Of a stretch of 64,000 nucleotides of DNA, positions 8,138 through 16,395 are shown one piece after another; within the stretch, counting starts at the first letter, position 1, and the number at the start of each line of letters is the position of its first letter. The notes below the pieces were generated by a model. That model did no database searches, was not told the DNA's origin, and saw only the letters and a list, made by a program, of their open reading frames with translations. Source of the DNA: Clostridia bacterium (GTDB lineage: Bacteria > Bacillota > Clostridia > Christensenellales > Aristaeellaceae); the NCBI GenBank assembly GCA_017412715.1, contig JAFPWU010000011.1, positions 1 through 64,000 on the forward strand, read 5' to 3'. Both the position numbers and the translations under genes were made by a program.

Positions 8138-10591
8138 TTATCCTTCCGTGTTCCTGATCTGCTCCAGAATGGGCTCCTCCTTTTCCAGGGGGCGTACATA
8201 CCCATCCAGCGCGACCGCCTTGGCCGCCAGGCCCCTGGATCGGGGGCTGACAAAGATGGCGCAGCGGTGTTTCCCGTTCCTGGCCTTCTGAATCAGATTC
8301 AGGGCCGCGGAATTTCCGTCAAAGGCAAGCAGCACGGAGGTTCTGCGATTGAATATTTCATAGGAAAAGCTCTTATAAATCCCCATGCCTGCGCTTTCGA
8401 TACTGACGCAAACGGAGACGCCAGCCGCCCGCAGCCGGGCCTGTTCCGCCCGGGACAGCCTCGCGGGCACAATGGCAAAAATCTGAAAGCGTCCCTGATT
8501 GCGCCGCACCAGGTATCCCTCCTGGCCTGAGAGGGTATGTCCAACCAGGAAGATGACCTTTTCCGGATCCGCCCTGTTCAGCAGGTCGTCAATCAGCCGC
8601 TTATCCTCCTCCCGCACCCGGGTCCGGTGCTGGCTGCTGTTGAAGCTGCCCCCTGCGATCACAATGGGAAGCCGGTCCAGGGGCAGGGGCCGGATCAGGT
8701 CCCGCAGGCCCTCCTCCGTCAGGTTCCCCTTCATTCCCTGCCAGAGGGATGCGGACTCCGGAGAAATCTGCTCCCCTTCCAGTCTTTTTTCGTAGAAACC
8801 CTCCACGTCCACGGATCGCCGGGCTTCTCGGAAAGCGGCGCTCTTCTGTCGGAAGTCCTCCAGGCTCCGCTGAAGAACCTCGCCCTCCGCGCCGGCCATC
8901 TGGCACATTTCCTCAAAGGACAGTTCCAGCAGTTTTTCCAGGCTCAGCTGCTCATCAATGGAATCCGTTCCGTACAGGGCGGCCCCGTCCGTGCCCTGGA
9001 CGCATTTCACTCCGGCTTCCAGATACTGCCGGAGAGGATGGTGCTCCAGAGAGGAAAGGTTATTCAGTCTCACATTGGAGGTGATCTGGAATTCCAGCAC
9101 AGCCCCGGAGTCTTTCATTTCCTCCAGCAGCGCCTGGCCCCGGGGCGAACGCAGATCCCGCGTATAGAGCCCGTGGCCGATCCGGAGAATCGGCATTTTC
9201 TGTCCTTCCGCCAAAGATTCCCGGACGCATCTGATGCTGTTGGCCACATTATCCCGCAGGCTGTCATTTTCCCCGGCGTGCACCCGAATCACAAAGCCGG
9301 GATGATCCCGGGCAATGGCCGTCAGCGCCCGGAATACCGGCCGCAGTTCCAGAATGTCATTCAGTTCCTCTCCGATGATGTCGCTGCCCGCCACATAGGG
9401 ATCATCCGCGATCATCCGCAGAACCCGCAGGTTATCCGCCAGATAGTCTCCCGAAGTGGTCTGATCCCGCACGATGGTCAAAGGAATTCTCCGGATCCCG
9501 GCCAGGAAGCGGAGGGTCACCCCCGTCTCCCGGGTAATGGCGGGCATAATCTCGTGAATCTCCCGCAGCTGCCGGGGAAACGCCTGTCTGTTCAGCAGCC
9601 GGGTATCCGAAATTTCCGCGTATACAATTCCCCGCCGCTGGTATTCCCTTGCGATCCAAAGAAGCAAATCCTGGTACAGGGTGTTGCCCGCATACCGCTC
9701 ATCCTCCCGGTCCCGCCACATTCTCCGGACATATTCCCCCACCTCCCGGTTGGGAATTCCTTCGGTATTCAGCCCCATGAAGGGGGATTCCGCCCGCTGT
9801 CCCCGGGTAAAGACGTACCGGTAAAGATAAACCTTTTCCAGATCCGCAAAAACAGCCTGCCCGTCCTTGGGAATGGTCAGGGAATTCCGGATCCTCCGGA
9901 TATTCTCCGCCGCGTCCCCGGGATTTCCCAGGATCAGGTCGGCAAAGTTAATATAGGTATGGTCATCAATTCTCCTGTCCCGGTACTTCCCGGTCAGTCC
10001 CGCGTCGCCCCACTTTTCCTCCGCCCGCAGTCTTCTCGCGGAAAGCGTCTCCCACTGGGCGGGGGTGCAGGAAAGACCGAGCTTTTTGATATAATACAGG
10101 GGATACCGAAGCTGATGATGAATGCCCAGGGCAATCAGCGCTTCCGGCGGAAGGTTTCCGTTCATATGGGTATGCAGATCCGTCCGGAACTTGCATTCCC
10201 CCCGGATATAGGTTTTTACGATGGTCTTCTCAATTCCAAGCCGATAATCCTTGGTCTGGCTCATCAGAGTTTTGGAGATGGCCGGAATCGAGGCCTTCAT
10301 CTCCACCCGTCCGTCGGGAAAGATGTTGGCCACCTTTGTATTGCCCAGGCGGAAGATATACATCCTCCTGTTTGCCCCGTCAAAATAGCAGGGCACCTCG
10401 CCCCGGATCACCTTCAGTCCTTCCGAATCCAGCTCCGTCTCCAGTCCGCAGAGTTTCGCCAGATTGGTAATCAGATTTCCCGTATGATGGTTCGGCGTCC
10501 GAATGGTATAAAACAGCCGTTCTCCTTCCAGGGTCAGATCCACCAGCATGTCCCGCTCACTGTCCAGCGCGAATTGCTGAAAATCAATCAT
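8138..10591 (-). CDS. large adenosine-deaminase-like metal-dependent hydrolase with extra N- and C-terminal domains
   Basis: 817-aa protein, over twice the size of ordinary adenosine deaminase. The central part (about 130-600) carries the deaminase metal and catalytic motifs in order: DLHTHMNG (H140, H142), HAGEN (H438, E441), RIGHG (H473), SNVRLNN, and GTDGA (D535). The usual second Asp of the TDDP motif is Gly536. The first 130 residues form a separate beta-rich domain with no family I recognise. The last 175 residues (about 640-815) look like a Rossmann-type alpha/beta domain (PIVIAGGSF, IFLVGHTLSGQEG, AGMGIYKSFSYEIF), possibly related to SLOG-type nucleotide sensors. Start ATG 10591 has GGAGG upstream. 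No partner gene nearby is of defence type. Substrate unknown. Confidence 0.75.
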   Translation of the reverse strand: MIDFQQFALDSERDMLVDLTLEGERLFYTIRTPNHHTGNLITNLAKLCGLETELDSEGLKVIRGEVPCYFDGANRRMYIFRLGNTKVANIFPDGRVEMKASIPAISKTLMSQTKDYRLGIEKTIVKTYIRGECKFRTDLHTHMNGNLPPEALIALGIHHQLRYPLYYIKKLGLSCTPAQWETLSARRLRAEEKWGDAGLTGKYRDRRIDDHTYINFADLILGNPGDAAENIRRIRNSLTIPKDGQAVFADLEKVYLYRYVFTRGQRAESPFMGLNTEGIPNREVGEYVRRMWRDREDERYAGNTLYQDLLLWIAREYQRRGIVYAEISDTRLLNRQAFPRQLREIHEIMPAITRETGVTLRFLAGIRRIPLTIVRDQTTSGDYLADNLRVLRMIADDPYVAGSDIIGEELNDILELRPVFRALTAIARDHPGFVIRVHAGENDSLRDNVANSIRCVRESLAEGQKMPILRIGHGLYTRDLRSPRGQALLEEMKDSGAVLEFQITSNVRLNNLSSLEHHPLRQYLEAGVKCVQGTDGAALYGTDSIDEQLSLEKLLELSFEEMCQMAGAEGEVLQRSLEDFRQKSAAFREARRSVDVEGFYEKRLEGEQISPESASLWQGMKGNLTEEGLRDLIRPLPLDRLPIVIAGGSFNSSQHRTRVREEDKRLIDDLLNRADPEKVIFLVGHTLSGQEGYLVRRNQGRFQIFAIVPARLSRAEQARLRAAGVSVCVSIESAGMGIYKSFSYEIFNRRTSVLLAFDGNSAALNLIQKARNGKHRCAIFVSPRSRGLAAKAVALDGYVRPLEKEEPILEQIRNTEG

Positions 10592-10611
10592 GGTCTCCTC
10601 CTCAGGAAAGG

Positions 10612-11421
10612 TTACAGATAGGGAATCATGGAGCTGAGACGGTCAAAGATCAGATCCGGCTGCACGTCGGAGGTTTCCAGATCCTTCAGGGTGCTTTCCC
10701 CGCTGAGCACCAGGATGCCGGTCAGCCCATGTCGCACCCCTGTGGCCACATCGGTATACAGCCTGTCCCCCACCATCGCCATCTCCTGCTTCTGAAAGCC
10801 GGTCCGGTCCAGGGCTTCCTGCACGATCCCCTCATAAGGCTTGCCTAGGATCATATCCGGCCTGCGGCCGGTACTGGCCTCGATCAGCGCCATGAAGGAT
10901 CCAATGTCCGGAATAAAGCCGGTCTCCGTCGGGCAGTTGAAATCCGGATGGGTGGCAATATAGGGAAGGCCTGAGCGGATCAAGTCGCAGCAGACGCAGA
11001 GCCGGTCGTAACTGAGAGTGGTATCAAAGGCAAGAAGCACATAGTCCGGTTTCTCGTCCCGGAGGTTCAGCCCCATGGCGGTCAGCTCCTCCCGGAGGGA
11101 AGGATTGCCCATCAGGAAGCAGCGTCCTTCCGGAAATTCCCGCTGACAGTAATGGGCGGCCGCATGGGCGGAGGAAATCACATCCCGATATTCCTCCGGA
11201 ACCCCCATGCCCTCCAGCTTCCGGGTATAGGCGGATGCTGAGCGGGAAGAATTGTTGGTCAGAAAGCGGGCCGTACGCCCTGTTCGCCGAAGGGCTTCCA
11301 GAAAGTCCAGGGATCCTTCAATCAGCTGATTCCCCAGATAAAAGGTGCCGTCCATGTCCAGCAGAAAGCACCGGATAGGCCGCAGCATATCCCGAATCTG
11401 ACCGTCCGTCAGCTGTTTCAT
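10612..11421 (-). CDS. HAD-superfamily phosphatase, NagD/AraL-like
   Basis: 269-aa cytoplasmic phosphatase of HAD subfamily IIA. Motif I LLDMDGTFYLG carries the nucleophile Asp, motif II is LTNNSSRS, and the C-terminal motif is MVGDRLYTDVATG. Its start overlaps the stop of the upstream dehydrogenase gene (TGATG), with GGAGG before it, so the two are coupled. In Bacillus subtilis an AraL-type phosphatase is likewise next to the AraM glycerol-1-phosphate dehydrogenase. A role in dephosphorylating glycerol phosphates or other sugar phosphates is therefore a reasonable inference, but HAD IIA enzymes are promiscuous. Confidence 0.88.
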   Translation of the reverse strand: MKQLTDGQIRDMLRPIRCFLLDMDGTFYLGNQLIEGSLDFLEALRRTGRTARFLTNNSSRSASAYTRKLEGMGVPEEYRDVISSAHAAAHYCQREFPEGRCFLMGNPSLREELTAMGLNLRDEKPDYVLLAFDTTLSYDRLCVCCDLIRSGLPYIATHPDFNCPTETGFIPDIGSFMALIEASTGRRPDMILGKPYEGIVQEALDRTGFQKQEMAMVGDRLYTDVATGVRHGLTGILVLSGESTLKDLETSDVQPDLIFDRLSSMIPYL

Positions 11422-12800
11422 CAGGCTTCGTCCTCCAGCATTTTCTCCATCTTCTCCGCCGTCTCGTCCATCAGGCCGAGATCCCACAGCAAACTGCTGG
11501 TCAGATATTTGTCACGGATCTCCCGGCTGCCGTAAAAAGCATCCAATGTATCCCGGCTGCTCAGGCCCAGATCCTTCGGGGCCAGGGGCATGCCGCAGCG
11601 CTTCATAAGCGCGTACACCTGCTCCCGGGGGGGCAGTTCATCCCGGATGATTTCCTGGATCTCCCTCCAGTGCTCCGCGATGATCTTCAGATGAGCCTGC
11701 TGAGTTTCCGGCAGGTTCTTGCCAACTCTGGCCTCAATGTCCATGACCGTAGGGGCCACAGGTCCGAAGATCTCTCTCACCCGCTTCTCCCAGGCTTCCT
11801 GAGAGAACTCTCGCATGGCTTTCTCCGCCCTGGCCAGATCCGGCTGTTCCGTTTCCAGCATATGCTCGTAAATCCACAGGACGATAAGCGTGCCTACGCC
11901 CACCTGAATGCCATGGAGATCGGAAGGCTCGCCCCGCTGCAGCGCCTGCATCTCCCACATGTGGCTGAAATAGTGTTCCAGCCCGCTGGCGGGCCGGCTG
12001 ATCTCCGCGAAGGCCATGGAGATGCCGCTGATAACCAGCCCTTCCAGCACCGCCTTCAGCGCATCCGGATCCCTGGCCATGAGCCCGTCCGCATGGTCTA
12101 CGATCTTCTTCAGGCACGCCCGCACCATGCCGGCGATCTCCTCACAGTAGGGATCCCCGTGCACCAGATGGCTGATGCGCCATTCGCAGACCGATACATA
12201 CTTGGCCAGCATATCTCCCAGCCCCGCCTGCAGCATGATATCCGGCGCGGTGGCCAGAAGATCCGTATCCGCGATGATGGCCTCCGGGCAGGCGTTATAC
12301 AAGCTGACCTTCAGGCGGTTCTGGATCATGGAGGCGGAATTCGAGCAGTATCCGTCCATGGAGGGAGCGGTGCACACCACCATGCTGGGCAGGCTGCAGG
12401 CGTGAGCCAGCACCTTGCTGCAGTCGTTGATTACGCCGCTGCCCACCGCGAGGATCACGTCGCAGGCGGGATCCATAGCCATGGTCAGCGCCCCCATAGC
12501 CCACTCATCCGGCTCCATTTTTCCTTCCCGATGTGGGAAAACAAACTCGGAAAAAGGGATGCCCGCATCCCGCAGCACTTTGCGGACCCGCTCTCCGGCA
12601 GCCTTCTCCGTATGCTCATCCATTACCACAAAGGGGCGTTTCCTCCCCTGAGTCTTCAGTGCCTCCGGCAGGGTTTCCACCGCGCCGGGCCCTGCCCGGA
12701 AGAATCTGAGGCCGCACCGGTGCACCTTCCCGCAGGAGCAGGGAATTCCGCCCTCCCGCGTCAGTTCCGCAAGCGTCATTTCCGATAAATGCTTCTCCAT
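11421..12800 (-). CDS. sn-glycerol-1-phosphate dehydrogenase (AraM/EgsA-like)
   Basis: 459-aa enzyme of the iron-containing-alcohol-dehydrogenase/DHQ-synthase fold. The NAD-binding and substrate segment AVGSGVINDCSKV followed by CTAPSMDGYCSN is characteristic of glycerol-1-phosphate dehydrogenases, which reduce dihydroxyacetone phosphate with NAD(P)H. The metal-site His in LEHYFSHMWE is present. Start 12800 has GGAAGGAG upstream; the frame is open to 12890 but that part is Lys-rich and unlikely to be coding. Coupled to the HAD phosphatase gene. Archaea use this reaction for membrane lipids; Bacillus AraM feeds heptaprenylglyceryl phosphate synthesis through PcrB. No PcrB gene is visible here. 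Confidence 0.88.
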   Translation of the reverse strand: MEKHLSEMTLAELTREGGIPCSCGKVHRCGLRFFRAGPGAVETLPEALKTQGRKRPFVVMDEHTEKAAGERVRKVLRDAGIPFSEFVFPHREGKMEPDEWAMGALTMAMDPACDVILAVGSGVINDCSKVLAHACSLPSMVVCTAPSMDGYCSNSASMIQNRLKVSLYNACPEAIIADTDLLATAPDIMLQAGLGDMLAKYVSVCEWRISHLVHGDPYCEEIAGMVRACLKKIVDHADGLMARDPDALKAVLEGLVISGISMAFAEISRPASGLEHYFSHMWEMQALQRGEPSDLHGIQVGVGTLIVLWIYEHMLETEQPDLARAEKAMREFSQEAWEKRVREIFGPVAPTVMDIEARVGKNLPETQQAHLKIIAEHWREIQEIIRDELPPREQVYALMKRCGMPLAPKDLGLSSRDTLDAFYGSREIRDKYLTSSLLWDLGLMDETAEKMEKMLEDEA

Positions 12801-12861
12801 CCTGTGCTCTCCTTCCGTATTCAGATTCCCGCTCTTTTTGCTTTTCTTTTTCAGTTTTCCC

Positions 12862-12890
12862 TTGACGGTCTTCCGCCGGACCGGTAACAT
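12862..12890 (+). promoter_or_regulatory. possible promoter for the EamA transporter
   Basis: Plus strand TTGACG (12862-12867), 17-base spacer, TAACAT (12885-12890). It would leave a 150-base leader before the transporter start at 13047, in which I see no clear structure. Confidence 0.4.
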
Positions 12891-13046
12891 ATCTCCGGAA
12901 AAGAAGCGGGATGTCCTTCTTCTCTTCCTTCCGATCCCTAAAGCAACACGGTCCCCGGCGGATCAGTTTTGCTCAGAAAGGCTTAGGCGGCTTAATCCTG
13001 ATTCGGCTTCTTCCTGCCCGCCCTGTCACAAGGAGGTCTTCTTTCC

Positions 13047-13898
13047 ATGCGCGATTCCCGTTCCGGCTTTCTGTCCCCGCTGTGCGTTTTTGCCTCCGCG
13101 CTTCTTTTTGCCACCGGAGGTCTTTTCTTTAAGATCATCCCCTGGGACGCCATGGCCATCAGCAGCGCCCGTTCCATCCTGGCCGGCCTGGCCCTGCTGG
13201 TTTTTCTGCTCCTCAGGGGCCACCGGTTCCGGATCAACGGGACGGTTCTGATCACCGCGGGAGCCATCACCGTGACCAACACCCTCTACGCGCTGGCCAA
13301 TAAACTGACCACCGCGGGCAATACCATCGTGCTCCAGTTTACCATGCCGGTCTTCGTCATCCTGATCATGTTCCTCTTTTTTCACCGAAAACCCACAGCG
13401 CTGGAGATCGCCACCTGCGCGGTGACGCTCCTGGGAATCGTTCTTTTCTTTGTGGATTCCCTCTCCGCGGGCAATATGCTGGGAAATCTCCTGGCCCTGA
13501 TCTCCGGTCTCTTCTATGGAATCTTCTTCGTCTGGAACAGCCGGGAGGATTCAGAACCTTTTACCTCCATCCTGCTTTCCTATGCCGCCGCAGCGCTGAT
13601 CGGCCTCCCCGCCCTCCTCAGGACGGATGTGGCCGGATCCGCACCTGGAACCCTGCTGGCGGTTCTTGGCCTGGGACTCCTCCAGCAGGCGGCGGGGCAC
13701 CTGCTCTTCGCCGTTGGCATCAAGGGCACCCCGGCCGTCACCGCCAGCCTGATCTCCGGCATCGAACCCATCCTGAACCCGGTGCTGGTAGCGGTCTTCT
13801 ATCATGAGATGCTGTCCCCGCTTTCGCTCTTCGCAGCCGGCCTGGTTCTCTGCGCGGTGCTCTTCTATAACATCCGCGCGGCGGCTGCGCCGCGATGA
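13047..13898 (+). CDS. EamA/DMT family transporter
   Basis: 283-aa integral membrane protein with about ten hydrophobic segments arranged as two EamA repeats, the normal architecture of drug/metabolite transporters. The N-terminal repeat begins FASALLFATGGLFFKIIPWDAM and the second repeat has the usual GISGIEP-like segment (LISGIEPILNPV). Start 13047 has AAGGAGG about 9 bases upstream. The substrate cannot be predicted. Convergent with the GPH transporter gene 16 bases downstream. Confidence 0.88.
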   Translation: MRDSRSGFLSPLCVFASALLFATGGLFFKIIPWDAMAISSARSILAGLALLVFLLLRGHRFRINGTVLITAGAITVTNTLYALANKLTTAGNTIVLQFTMPVFVILIMFLFFHRKPTALEIATCAVTLLGIVLFFVDSLSAGNMLGNLLALISGLFYGIFFVWNSREDSEPFTSILLSYAAAALIGLPALLRTDVAGSAPGTLLAVLGLGLLQQAAGHLLFAVGIKGTPAVTASLISGIEPILNPVLVAVFYHEMLSPLSLFAAGLVLCAVLFYNIRAAAAPR

Positions 13899-13914
13899 AG
13901 GAACGGAACCCTCC

Positions 13915-15456
13915 TCAATCCGGCACGGGCTCCTTCCTTTCCGTGTCCAGCCTGGCGCAGATCTCCTCATAGGTCTTCTCATCCAGCCTGTAGAACCGTT
14001 GATACAGGAAGTAACTGAGGAAACCGAAAAGGAGCGGAATCAGTACCATGGCCAGCAGAAGGCCGGTGGTCTGACTCTGGCTGACCGAGGCAACAACTTC
14101 CCGAATTCCCTCCATGCGGGCGGAATCCGTAATGGTTCCGAGCTGGGCCTGCTGCTCAAAATCCGCGATGGCGTTGGTCTTTTCAGTCACCCGGAAAATC
14201 AGATAGGTCAGAGAGGTCAGCGCCACCACGATCGCGCTGCCCATCTTGGTCAGCAGCGGGCGCATGGACGTGATAATCGCCTCATTCCGATGCCCCGTCT
14301 TCAGCTGATTGTACTCGACGGTGTTGATGATGGAGATCATCATAATCAGATAGAATCCGTACAGTCCCAGATTCACGATCATATATCCAACGGTCAGCAC
14401 GACAAAACTCAGGCTGTTAGCCGGCATGAAAAGTCCGCTGATCAGTTCGACGGAGCTTCCGATCGCCACCATGACCATCAGTCCGGTCATCATCTTCCGC
14501 CGGGTGAATTTCCTGCTCAGGGCCGGATAGATCAGCATCAGCACCGCCGTAGCCGCCACGCCGACCATGGAGAAGATGGAATATAGTCCGCCCTCATATC
14601 CGTAACGGAAATAAATAAAGCTGGATCCAATGCCGCCGAAAACCAGGGAGTTTCCAATCTGCTGCAACAGGAAGATCAGGATCATCCACCGCAGCTGATC
14701 GTTCTGACGAATGGTTCGGGTAATTCGCTGGAAATTCAGTTTCATTTTGGGCTCTTCCTCGCCCCTGTGTTCCTTCACCCCGAGGACTGTGAAAAGGATG
14801 AAGAGCGGCCCCATCAGCGCGATCACGAGGGCCACAATCCCGTAGGCTGTGGCAGCGCTCCCGCCCAGAGCCTTCTCGCCCGTGGTGAAAATCGGAATCA
14901 GCACGGAGGCCAGCGTGGACCCCACCCCGGCAAAGAAAGTCGCCCGGGAAGTATACTGGTTGCGCAGATCCGCATCCCTGCTCAGGGAAGGAATCATCCC
15001 CCAGTAGGAGATGTCATGCATGGTGTAGGTGATACTGTAGGCGAAATAGATCACTCCGAAGAAGATGATGAATGGCCAGCCCTGCAGAGAGGAGTTGAAG
15101 GCCAGATAGATCACCACGGATGTGCTCAGCACGCCGGCCAGCAGCCAGGGCTTGAACTTTCCCCACCGGGTCCTCGTCCGCTCGATGATATTCCCCATGA
15201 TGGGATCGTTCAGCGCGTCAAAGATCCGCGCGGCTACCATAATCGCGGTAATCGCCAGCAGCTGCCGGGAGGTCAGCTGCTTGGTAAAAAGAATATAGGT
15301 CAGAATACAGTTATTAAACAGATAATACATCATATCCCGGCCGATGGTTCCCAGCGGATAGAAGATCAGGTTCCGCTCCCGCTTTTTTCTCTTTTTTTCG
15401 GAAATGGGCTGCTCCGGGTTATCCACATTGTGTTCGATCGCGTTGTTTCTGGCCAT
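13915..15456 (-). CDS. GPH-family (glycoside/hexuronide:cation symporter) transporter
   Basis: 513-aa MFS-fold transporter of the glycoside-pentoside-hexuronide family (MelB/GusB type). The family signature is present: FDALNDPIMG at 79-88 and RWGKFKPW at 97-104, between the second and fourth membrane segments. A charged N-terminal tail (SEKKRKKRERN) precedes the first segment. Start 15456 has AGGAGG 5-6 bases upstream; an in-frame ATG at 15498 has a weaker site. These proteins import glycosides or uronides with Na+ or H+. No glycosidase gene sits next to it, so the substrate is open. Confidence 0.9.
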   Translation of the reverse strand: MARNNAIEHNVDNPEQPISEKKRKKRERNLIFYPLGTIGRDMMYYLFNNCILTYILFTKQLTSRQLLAITAIMVAARIFDALNDPIMGNIIERTRTRWGKFKPWLLAGVLSTSVVIYLAFNSSLQGWPFIIFFGVIYFAYSITYTMHDISYWGMIPSLSRDADLRNQYTSRATFFAGVGSTLASVLIPIFTTGEKALGGSAATAYGIVALVIALMGPLFILFTVLGVKEHRGEEEPKMKLNFQRITRTIRQNDQLRWMILIFLLQQIGNSLVFGGIGSSFIYFRYGYEGGLYSIFSMVGVAATAVLMLIYPALSRKFTRRKMMTGLMVMVAIGSSVELISGLFMPANSLSFVVLTVGYMIVNLGLYGFYLIMMISIINTVEYNQLKTGHRNEAIITSMRPLLTKMGSAIVVALTSLTYLIFRVTEKTNAIADFEQQAQLGTITDSARMEGIREVVASVSQSQTTGLLLAMVLIPLLFGFLSYFLYQRFYRLDEKTYEEICARLDTERKEPVPD

Positions 15457-15561
15457 GGTTTCCTCCTGGACATCGTTTTTTGCTGAATATACGCTCATTC
15501 GGCGGTCCTCACCCGAAAGAAGGCGAAGGCCGCCGGAACGGAGCAAATCAGCATTTTTCCC

Positions 15562-15567
15562 ATTATA
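15562..15567 (-). promoter_or_regulatory. -10 box for the GPH transporter gene
   Basis: A perfect TATAAT on the minus strand about 105 bases before the start codon. No good -35 hexamer stands at 17-18 bases, so the promoter may need an activator or be weak. Confidence 0.4.
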
Positions 15568-15596
15568 TCACCCCGGGGACAAAAATAACAGTCTGA

Positions 15597-16115
15597 TTAT
15601 TCCGTCGGATTCCCAGGCGCGCCGGCCTCTGGTCCTTCATCTTCCTGCGCACCGATGAATCTGGTAATATTTTTTTCGTTCAGTACGAATTCGTAGTAAT
15701 TGACATCGTCCTTCCGTTTCCAGCCGATCTGGTTCCAGAAGGCATTTCCCGCGTCATTGCTTGTGAAGGCGATCAGGCTTACCTTGTTGATCCCCATATA
15801 ACGCAGCTGATGCATGCAGAAGGCGACCATCCGGGTCCCGATTCCCTTTCTCCGGTATTCCCTCGCCACGCAGACGTGATACAGCGCTCCCTGCCGGCCA
15901 TCCGATCCGCACAGAATGGATCCCACAATCCGTCCGTCAGCCCGGGCGACTACGCTGGTGGTAGGATTCCGCCGAATAAAGCGTTCGATGTCCTCCCTGG
16001 AGTCATCCAGGGCCCGGATGCCGAATCCCCGGATGGTCATCCAGAGGGCACGCACCTGGTCATAATCCTCCGGTCCCATCGGTGTGATCCGGACCTGCAG
16101 CGTTTCTTTTTCCAT
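15597..16115 (-). CDS. GNAT family N-acetyltransferase
   Basis: 172-aa single-domain acetyltransferase of the GNAT fold. The acetyl-CoA-binding P-loop RRKGIG is at 88-93 after the beta-strand LYHVCVAREY, and the later SNDAGNAFWNQIGW segment is the usual substrate-side helix. AAGGGAAGG precedes the start. The C-terminal 20 residues are Glu/Pro/Gly-rich and look disordered. Substrate unknown. It lies upstream of the GPH gene in the same direction but the latter has its own -10 box. Confidence 0.88.
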   Translation of the reverse strand: MEKETLQVRITPMGPEDYDQVRALWMTIRGFGIRALDDSREDIERFIRRNPTTSVVARADGRIVGSILCGSDGRQGALYHVCVAREYRRKGIGTRMVAFCMHQLRYMGINKVSLIAFTSNDAGNAFWNQIGWKRKDDVNYYEFVLNEKNITRFIGAQEDEGPEAGAPGNPTE

Positions 16116-16261
16116 CGGTTTCCTTCCCTTCCGTCAGCATGCTGAAATCATACCATAAATCAGTCAAAACCGAAAGGGTGAAAGCGGGCAGAGACCTTCC
16201 CTGTGAACGGGTCGGAAAGGTCATGTTTTCCCCGTCCTGGGAGAGGGAGAAATGATGGATA

Positions 16262-16290
16262 TTGACGGAAGGCTGTTAACCCGATACAAT
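16262..16290 (+). promoter_or_regulatory. promoter of larC
   Basis: TTGACG (16262-16267), 17-base spacer, TACAAT (16285-16290), close to consensus. The leader of about 100 bases before larC shows no riboswitch I can recognise. The rest of the 16116-16395 gap holds nothing else I can support. Confidence 0.7.
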
Positions 16291-16395
16291 CAGCATACGA
16301 GCAACCGAAGGTAGCGCGGAATCCGGTTCCGGGCCCATGAGAATTCATCGGATACGGGATGGTTTCCGAGGTGATCAGCAGAAAGGAGAAACGAA

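Noticed and set aside
8138..10591. A RADAR defence system
   Set aside because: Only a large deaminase-like protein is present; no RdrA-like ATPase lies beside it, and its neighbours are metabolic genes.
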